Part shown: positions 59,880 through 64,000 of the stretch, in pieces
Layout: each line of letters begins with the position of its first letter
Position numbering within the stretch: the stretch's first letter is position 1
From: SLNP01 sp964568875
GTDB taxonomy: Bacteria; Bacteroidota; Bacteroidia; Bacteroidales; VadinHA17
Assembly (NCBI GenBank): GCA_964568875.1
Contig: CAZMSH010000003.1
Span: 102,251 to 166,250 of the forward strand
Length of the DNA stretch: 64,000 nucleotides
Direction: 5' to 3'
Notes under the pieces: model-generated
Seen by the model: the letters and a program-made list of their open reading frames with translations, nothing else
Database searches by the model: none
What the model was told of the DNA's origin: nothing
Position numbers and translations under genes: made by a program

Positions 59880-60839
59880 ATGAAACCACTCAATCTTGCA
59901 ATATGCCTTAGTGCATTTTTATTTCTTTTATTCTCCTGCAATAAGGAAGATCCTCCAGCTCCTCCAATAGTAACCACCCTTTCTGTTACCGATATACTCA
60001 CAAATAGTGCAAAGTGCGGTGGCGATATTACGGATGATGGAGGTGCAGCCATTATCTCCAGGGGGATTGTCTGGAGTTTAACTAACGATCCCACATTGGA
60101 AGGACACACTGGTTTGACAATCAGCGGATCGGGTGTTGGTAATTATACAAGCGATTTATCAAACCTGGCACCCAACACCAACTACTATGTAAGAGCCTTT
60201 GCCACCAATAGTGCAGCAATAGGCTACGGTGAGTCAAGGCTGTTTACAACATCTTCCGGAGACGTTATCAATCCCACTACCGGTAAAACATGGATGGACC
60301 GTAATCTGGGTGCCACTCAGGTGGCAACCAGCAGCACCGATGCCAACTCATACGGTTTCTTGTTCCAGTGGGGGCGGGTCGCTGACGGCCACCAGTTAAG
60401 AACAAGCAGCCTTACCAGCATTTTAAGCAGCAGCAACACCCCCGGGCATGAAAGCTTCATTTTAGTTTCCGACTATCCTTATGACTGGCGAAGCCCTGGA
60501 AACGATAATTTATGGCAGGGCGTAAATGGCATCAATAACCCTTGCCCAACCGGCTACAGGGTGCCCACCGAAGCTGAACTCAATGCCGAGAGACTGAGCT
60601 GGAGCAGCGACAACGCCGCAGGGGCCCTTGCCTCACCTCTTAAATTGCCCATGGCGGGCGTTCGGCAAAGTAGTGATGGTTCACTTATAAATGAGGGCAT
60701 CATTGGCTACTACTGGACCAGTAGCGTTAGTACCGAGCATTATGGATACTCAAGGTACATGTTCTTTGATGGTGGCACTACCTTCATGAACAATGGCGCC
60801 CATTCGCTTGGATTATCTGTCAGATGCATTAAGGATTAA
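59880..60839 (+). CDS. FISUMP lipoprotein with one FN3-like module
   Basis: Predicted envelope lipoprotein of 319 residues. ATG 59880 is used because MKPLNLAICLSAFLFLLFSC gives a clean lipoprotein signal (Cys20), although the frame is open from 59769. One FN3-like module (about 30-125, motif NTNYYVRAFATNSAAIGYGES) precedes the FISUMP (Fibrobacter succinogenes major paralogous) domain: GKTWMDRNLGATQVATSSTD, WGRVADGHQ, NNPCPTGYRVPTEAEL, YYWTSSVS and the final SVRCIKD. Domain function is not established; it is thought to be surface-binding. It is tandem with a close paralog 52 nt away, sharing a 68-nt identical stretch of DNA. Confidence 0.88.
   Translation: MKPLNLAICLSAFLFLLFSCNKEDPPAPPIVTTLSVTDILTNSAKCGGDITDDGGAAIISRGIVWSLTNDPTLEGHTGLTISGSGVGNYTSDLSNLAPNTNYYVRAFATNSAAIGYGESRLFTTSSGDVINPTTGKTWMDRNLGATQVATSSTDANSYGFLFQWGRVADGHQLRTSSLTSILSSSNTPGHESFILVSDYPYDWRSPGNDNLWQGVNGINNPCPTGYRVPTEAELNAERLSWSSDNAAGALASPLKLPMAGVRQSSDGSLINEGIIGYYWTSSVSTEHYGYSRYMFFDGGTTFMNNGAHSLGLSVRCIKD
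60288..60355 (+). repeat. 68-nt identical segment, copy 1 (in FISUMP gene 1)
   Basis: This stretch, coding most of the GKTWMDRNLGATQVATSSTD-type start of the FISUMP domain, is identical base for base to 61594-61661. The surrounding paralogous sequence has diverged more, including synonymous changes. Confidence 0.9.
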
Positions 60840-60891
60840 TCCGGACAGATAGAGATAAATAGAATTATTAATAGAAAATACTATGATACTT

Positions 60892-62136
60892 ATGAAGCCG
60901 CTCAATCTAACTATATGTGCGGGAGCATTTGCATTAATACTATTTTCATGCAAAAAGGAAGAAGCCCCCGGAAAGCCGGTTGTGACCACCCTGGCTGTTA
61001 CAGAGATACTATCAAATAGTGCAAGGGGCGGTGGAAATGTATCAGGTGATGCAGGTGAAAATATTCTCTCAAGAGGGGTTGTCTGGGGTTTAACAGCCGG
61101 AACTACATTTGATCTGAAAGATGGTTTAACTGACGACGGTTCAGGGGTTGGAGTTTACATAAGCAACTTATCAGATCTTTCACCCAACACAACTTACTAT
61201 GTAAGGGCTTATGCCACAAATAGTAATGGAATTGGCTATGGTAATGAGGTTCAGTTTAAAACTCTTGCCGCAAAAGGCTCAGTAACAACAGCTGGCATAT
61301 CAGATTTAGATATAAACAGAGCAACAGCTGGTGGAACGGTAGCTGATGACGGGGGTGTGACCATCACTGCAAGAGGCGTCTGCTGGAGCACAAGCCCGGG
61401 TCCGATAAACAGTAATAATTATACAACCGATGGGAGTGGGCCAGGTACATTTACAAGCAACATTACAGGATTGTCAGCCAGTACAACTTATTATTTAAGA
61501 GCTTATGCAACCAACAGTGAAGGAACTGCTTATGGTGAACAGATTAGTTTTACTACACCTTCAGGAGATGTTATCAATCCTGCCACCGGTAAGACATGGA
61601 TGGACCGTAATCTGGGTGCCACTCAGGTGGCAACCAGCAGCACCGATGCCAACTCATACGGCCATTTATACCAGTGGGGGCGTGGTAATGACGGTCACCA
61701 GATAAGAACCAGTGGCACAACTACCACTCTCAGCAGCAGCAACACACCCGGTCATGGCAACTTTATTATTGTGGGTTCTTCTCCTTCTGATTGGCGCAGT
61801 CCCCGAAACGATAATTTATGGCAGGGGGTAAGTGGCATAAATAACCCATGTCCAAGCGGTTACAGGTTGCCTACTTATGCTGAACTCAATGCCGAGTTTC
61901 TGAGCTGGAGCACTGATAATGCCTCAGGGGCCCTTGCCTCACCTCTTAAATTGCCTCTGGGGGGTTATCGCTATACTACGGATGGTTCGCTCAGAAATGT
62001 GGGTATGGTGGCCTGCTATTGGACGAGCACCGTCTCTAACACCGATTCGCGGAATTTGTTCTTTTATGGAACAGGTGCCTTTATGAACATCGGTGCCCGT
62101 GGTCTCGGATACTCTGTTCGATGCATTAAGAATTAA
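60892..62136 (+). CDS. FISUMP lipoprotein with two FN3-like modules
   Basis: Paralog of the preceding gene, 414 residues from ATG 60892 (ATG 60883 is possible). Signal MKPLNLTICAGAFALILFSC with Cys20. Two FN3-like modules (about 30-130 and 133-220; NTTYYVRAYATNSNGIGYGNE and TTYYLRAYATNSEGTAYGEQ) then the FISUMP domain ending SVRCIKN. Compared with its neighbour it has one extra FN3 module, as if one module had been duplicated or lost. It begins 52 nt after the first gene and shares a 68-nt identical stretch. The two likely form a surface lipoprotein pair; function unknown. Confidence 0.88.
   Translation: MKPLNLTICAGAFALILFSCKKEEAPGKPVVTTLAVTEILSNSARGGGNVSGDAGENILSRGVVWGLTAGTTFDLKDGLTDDGSGVGVYISNLSDLSPNTTYYVRAYATNSNGIGYGNEVQFKTLAAKGSVTTAGISDLDINRATAGGTVADDGGVTITARGVCWSTSPGPINSNNYTTDGSGPGTFTSNITGLSASTTYYLRAYATNSEGTAYGEQISFTTPSGDVINPATGKTWMDRNLGATQVATSSTDANSYGHLYQWGRGNDGHQIRTSGTTTTLSSSNTPGHGNFIIVGSSPSDWRSPRNDNLWQGVSGINNPCPSGYRLPTYAELNAEFLSWSTDNASGALASPLKLPLGGYRYTTDGSLRNVGMVACYWTSTVSNTDSRNLFFYGTGAFMNIGARGLGYSVRCIKN
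61594..61661 (+). repeat. 68-nt identical segment, copy 2 (in FISUMP gene 2)
   Basis: Identical to 60288-60355, 1306 nt away in direct orientation. Recombination between the copies would fuse the two genes in frame. Confidence 0.9.
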
Positions 62137-62253
62137 ACCAGTAGAATTCCAACGGGTTAATTCTGACAATTTTTAAAACCTCTGAAGGTAGTAGGATAAT
62201 TTTCTTAATATTGACTGTGAAAGTGGAAATGAATTTAAACACATGACAGTTTT

Positions 62254-63663
62254 ATGAAAGTATTTGCTCTTCTAAATATTATTTTAGTTGGCTTTAGTGC
62301 CGTTGCGTGTTCTCAAAACTCAATTACAGGCACTTTCCCGGATCTTGCCGGCGGGTATGTGAAATTAGTGGGTTTTGATGGCTTTAACACCTATCCTGTC
62401 GACAGCGTAAGGGTAAACGCAAAAGGAAACTTCAGACTTTCATTTGGCAATAATGACTACGGAATGGGCTACCTGGAAGCCGAAGATGGTAACTCTTTCA
62501 TTGTCATACTGGCCGCTGGTGAAGATTTGAAAATTGAAGGAGAGACTCTTGCATTTGCTGAAACGGTGGTAATCACTTCAGGTAAGCAAAACCGTCTTTT
62601 TGAAAAGTATGCAAAAGAGCATCCCCGGAGGGAGCAAGCCCTGAGTGCATGGGATTTTCTTGAGGACATATATCACAGGGATTCACTTTTTGCCGGACAC
62701 GAAGAACCAAAAAAAGCTATTGAAGCAGAGAAGCAGCGCATCAAAGAAGAGGATAAAGTCTTTCTGGAAGGTCTGGATTCAGAATATTATGTAAGCTGGT
62801 ATCTGCCGGTGCGTAAGCTGGTGAGTTCCGCTCAAACGATTGCGCAATACCGCTCAGAAGAGATTCCGGCTGCACTATCTGCATTCAGGAATATTGACTA
62901 TACCGATCCCAGGCTTTATAAAAGCGGTTTGCTGAGAGAAACTCTGGAAGCTCATTTCTGGCTTATCGAAAACAGCGGACGGTCGCTGGATTCTGTGTTT
63001 ATTGAAATGAATATCTCAATAGACCATTTGATTGAGAACCTCTCTGCCAATGAAAAGAAGTTCAACGAAATAACAGGTTACCTTTTTGAACTGCTGGAAA
63101 GCCGCAGCTTGTTTACATCCTCGGAATACCTGGCCTTGAAAATTCTGAACGAAACAAGTTGTACCATTAACAGTGATCTTGCCGCACAGCTGGAAAGCTA
63201 TCGTGCCATGAAAAAAGGGAATATAGCCCCTGACTTTGGTTTCAAAGATGATTGTTTTGCTCCGCGATACGGACCGGCAGATTCTCCCGGAAAATTATCT
63301 GACATAAAGAGTAAATATACCGTGGTGGTATTTGGTGCAGGTTGGTGCCCGATGTGTACCGAAGAGCTTTCGAAGATTGCCCGGGTATACGAAAAATGGA
63401 CAAAGTTTGGGGTGGAAGTAGTGTTCTTCTCCCTTGATGAAGATAAACAGAGTTTTAAAAACCTCACAGCTGCTTACCCGTTTGTCAGCATCTGCGATTA
63501 CAAAAAGTGGGAAAGTCCAGTTGTAAAAGAGTATCATGTTTTTGCAATACCTACGATTTACCTGCTTGATGACAAACGCGAGATATTGCTCAGACCCAAT
63601 TCTGTATCACAAATGGATGCATGGGTTGACTGGTATCTGGAGCAGGGTAACCGCTTACAATAG
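62254..63663 (+). CDS. TlpA-like thioredoxin lipoprotein
   Basis: Envelope thiol-disulfide protein of 469 residues. Lipoprotein signal with Cys19 in FSAVACSQ. The N-terminal beta domain (about 22-110: ITGTFPDLAGGYVKLVGFDG) fits DUF4369, a common partner of TlpA proteins. A helical middle (about 115-310) follows. The C-terminal thioredoxin fold has the redox motif GAGWCPMCTEELS and the cis-Pro in FAIPTIYLL. In Bacteroidota such proteins may handle disulfides of envelope proteins or c-type cytochromes. It starts at ATG 62254, 117 nt after the FISUMP gene, and ends near a clear terminator. Confidence 0.88.
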   Translation: MKVFALLNIILVGFSAVACSQNSITGTFPDLAGGYVKLVGFDGFNTYPVDSVRVNAKGNFRLSFGNNDYGMGYLEAEDGNSFIVILAAGEDLKIEGETLAFAETVVITSGKQNRLFEKYAKEHPRREQALSAWDFLEDIYHRDSLFAGHEEPKKAIEAEKQRIKEEDKVFLEGLDSEYYVSWYLPVRKLVSSAQTIAQYRSEEIPAALSAFRNIDYTDPRLYKSGLLRETLEAHFWLIENSGRSLDSVFIEMNISIDHLIENLSANEKKFNEITGYLFELLESRSLFTSSEYLALKILNETSCTINSDLAAQLESYRAMKKGNIAPDFGFKDDCFAPRYGPADSPGKLSDIKSKYTVVVFGAGWCPMCTEELSKIARVYEKWTKFGVEVVFFSLDEDKQSFKNLTAAYPFVSICDYKKWESPVVKEYHVFAIPTIYLLDDKREILLRPNSVSQMDAWVDWYLEQGNRLQ

Positions 63664-63692
63664 CACGCTTCTGACGCTTCAGAAAAAAGAAA

Positions 63693-63717
63693 CCCGGCAC
63701 TGACGTGCAGGGCTTTT
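63693..63717 (+). terminator. Terminator after the TlpA-like gene
   Basis: CCC(G)GCAC (63693-63700) pairs with GTGC(A)GGG (63705-63712) around TGAC, followed by CTTTT. One internal mismatch. It lies 30 nt after the stop. Confidence 0.7.
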
Positions 63718-63722
63718 AAAAG

Positions 63723-63765
63723 AAACCCCGGAACCTTGCGGTCCCGGGGCTTATTCTTTTGTCGG
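63723..63765. repeat. 43-nt direct repeat with hairpin, copy 1
   Basis: Identical to 63908-63950. The unit contains CCCCGG...CCGGGG with inner ACC/GGT around TTGC and one mismatch, a stable hairpin, followed by CTTATTCTTTTGTCGG. It looks like a mobile or amplified intergenic element with terminator-like features. Confidence 0.85.
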
Positions 63766-63907
63766 GGTAGCAGGATTACCTGCGGTGATTCTGGGGTGGG
63801 GCTGATTCAAAACAATAAGCCCGGCAGTATCGCTTCGCTCAACTTCCGGGTTTATAAAATTTCCCTTCGCTCCCAGGAGCAGGCTCCTGTCGCTTCGGAA
63901 AATTAAT
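63766..63907. other. Spacer between the two 43-nt repeats
   Basis: No gene is supported. It holds a perfect 7-bp hairpin CAGGAGC-AG-GCTCCTG (63874-63889) and three CGCTTCG/CTTCGCT-like words, suggesting the whole 63723-63950 segment is one composite repeated element. Confidence 0.4.
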
Positions 63908-63950
63908 AAACCCCGGAACCTTGCGGTCCCGGGGCTTATTCTTTTGTCGG
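63908..63950. repeat. 43-nt direct repeat with hairpin, copy 2
   Basis: Perfect second copy of 63723-63765, 185 nt downstream in the same orientation. The rest of the window (63951-64000) is AT-rich without visible features. Confidence 0.85.
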
Positions 63951-64000
63951 CAAATGTTAACACATGTTATAACTGTATTCAAAGAAAATTTAAAATTTAA

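Noticed and set aside
63723..63950. CRISPR-like array
   Set aside because: Only two repeats, a 142-nt spacer with its own hairpin, and no cas genes.
63751..63963. A 70-codon reading frame on the minus strand across the terminal repeats
   Set aside because: It runs through both 43-nt repeats and hairpins, has no ribosome-binding site and no recognisable domain. It looks like a by-product of the repeated element.

Overview
The window comes from a member of the Bacteroidota, most likely Bacteroidales or Marinilabiliales. The evidence is a SusC/SusD pair, a type IX secretion (T9SS) sorting domain, FISUMP lipoproteins, GWxTD and DUF6249 proteins, frequent lipoproteins, and several matches to the Bacteroidota promoter (TTTG, about 20 nt, TAnnTTTG). 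Most of it is chromosomal core sequence. I see no phage, transposase, CRISPR array or rRNA operon. One tRNA gene, tRNA-Ser(GCU), is present.

Layout. 1-8.6 kb: a 5'-truncated S9 peptidase, a two-component system divergent from a secreted coiled-coil protein, and a tandem of two M14 carboxypeptidase paralogs, one lacking its zinc site. 8.7-13.4 kb: a small unknown protein, a zinc ABC importer (znuA-znuC-znuB) and lipoamide dehydrogenase. 13.4-16.4 kb: an ECF sigma factor overlapping a protein that joins an inner-membrane helix to an outer-membrane barrel, then a lytic transglycosylase. 16.4-26.5 kb: housekeeping genes (uvrA, LOG-type phosphoribohydrolase, smpB, miaA, recA, bcp) mixed with envelope proteins and a second S9 peptidase. 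26.6-31.5 kb: TPR/SPOR lipoprotein-like protein, clpS, NfeD and flotillin, and a second ECF sigma locus with membrane partners. 31.5-43 kb: M64 peptidase, MscS channel, transaldolase-like protein, a four-gene operon (ABC-F, acyl-ACP thioesterase, GWxTD protein, rlmB), a secreted lipase-like protein and rlmD.

43-50.2 kb: a SpoIIE-type phosphatase translationally coupled to an OLD/RecF-like ATPase, then tRNA-Ser, a third ECF sigma with a PepSY-like partner, TSUP and BASS transporters, and a membrane protein/XRE regulator pair with a candidate self-operator. 50.2-64 kb: an accessory surface region with a T9SS-exported Asp-box protein, a sialate O-acetylesterase, SusD and SusC with a well-formed promoter, two tandem FISUMP lipoproteins, a TlpA-like thioredoxin and a repeat-bearing non-coding end.

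How the parts fit. Envelope maintenance and signalling dominate: three unrelated ECF sigma loci, one two-component system, flotillin/NfeD, SPOR proteins, a lytic transglycosylase and several secreted peptidases. The 50-59 kb block looks like a small glycan or glycoprotein uptake locus (SusCD plus an acetylesterase), but no glycoside hydrolase is visible. The strongest candidates for less-described biology are the sigma/dual-membrane protein pair at 13.4-15.3 kb, the phosphatase/ATPase pair at 43.0-46.2 kb, the active/inactive M14 pair at 5.1-8.6 kb and the helically phased GTTAAC triplet at 4.28 kb.
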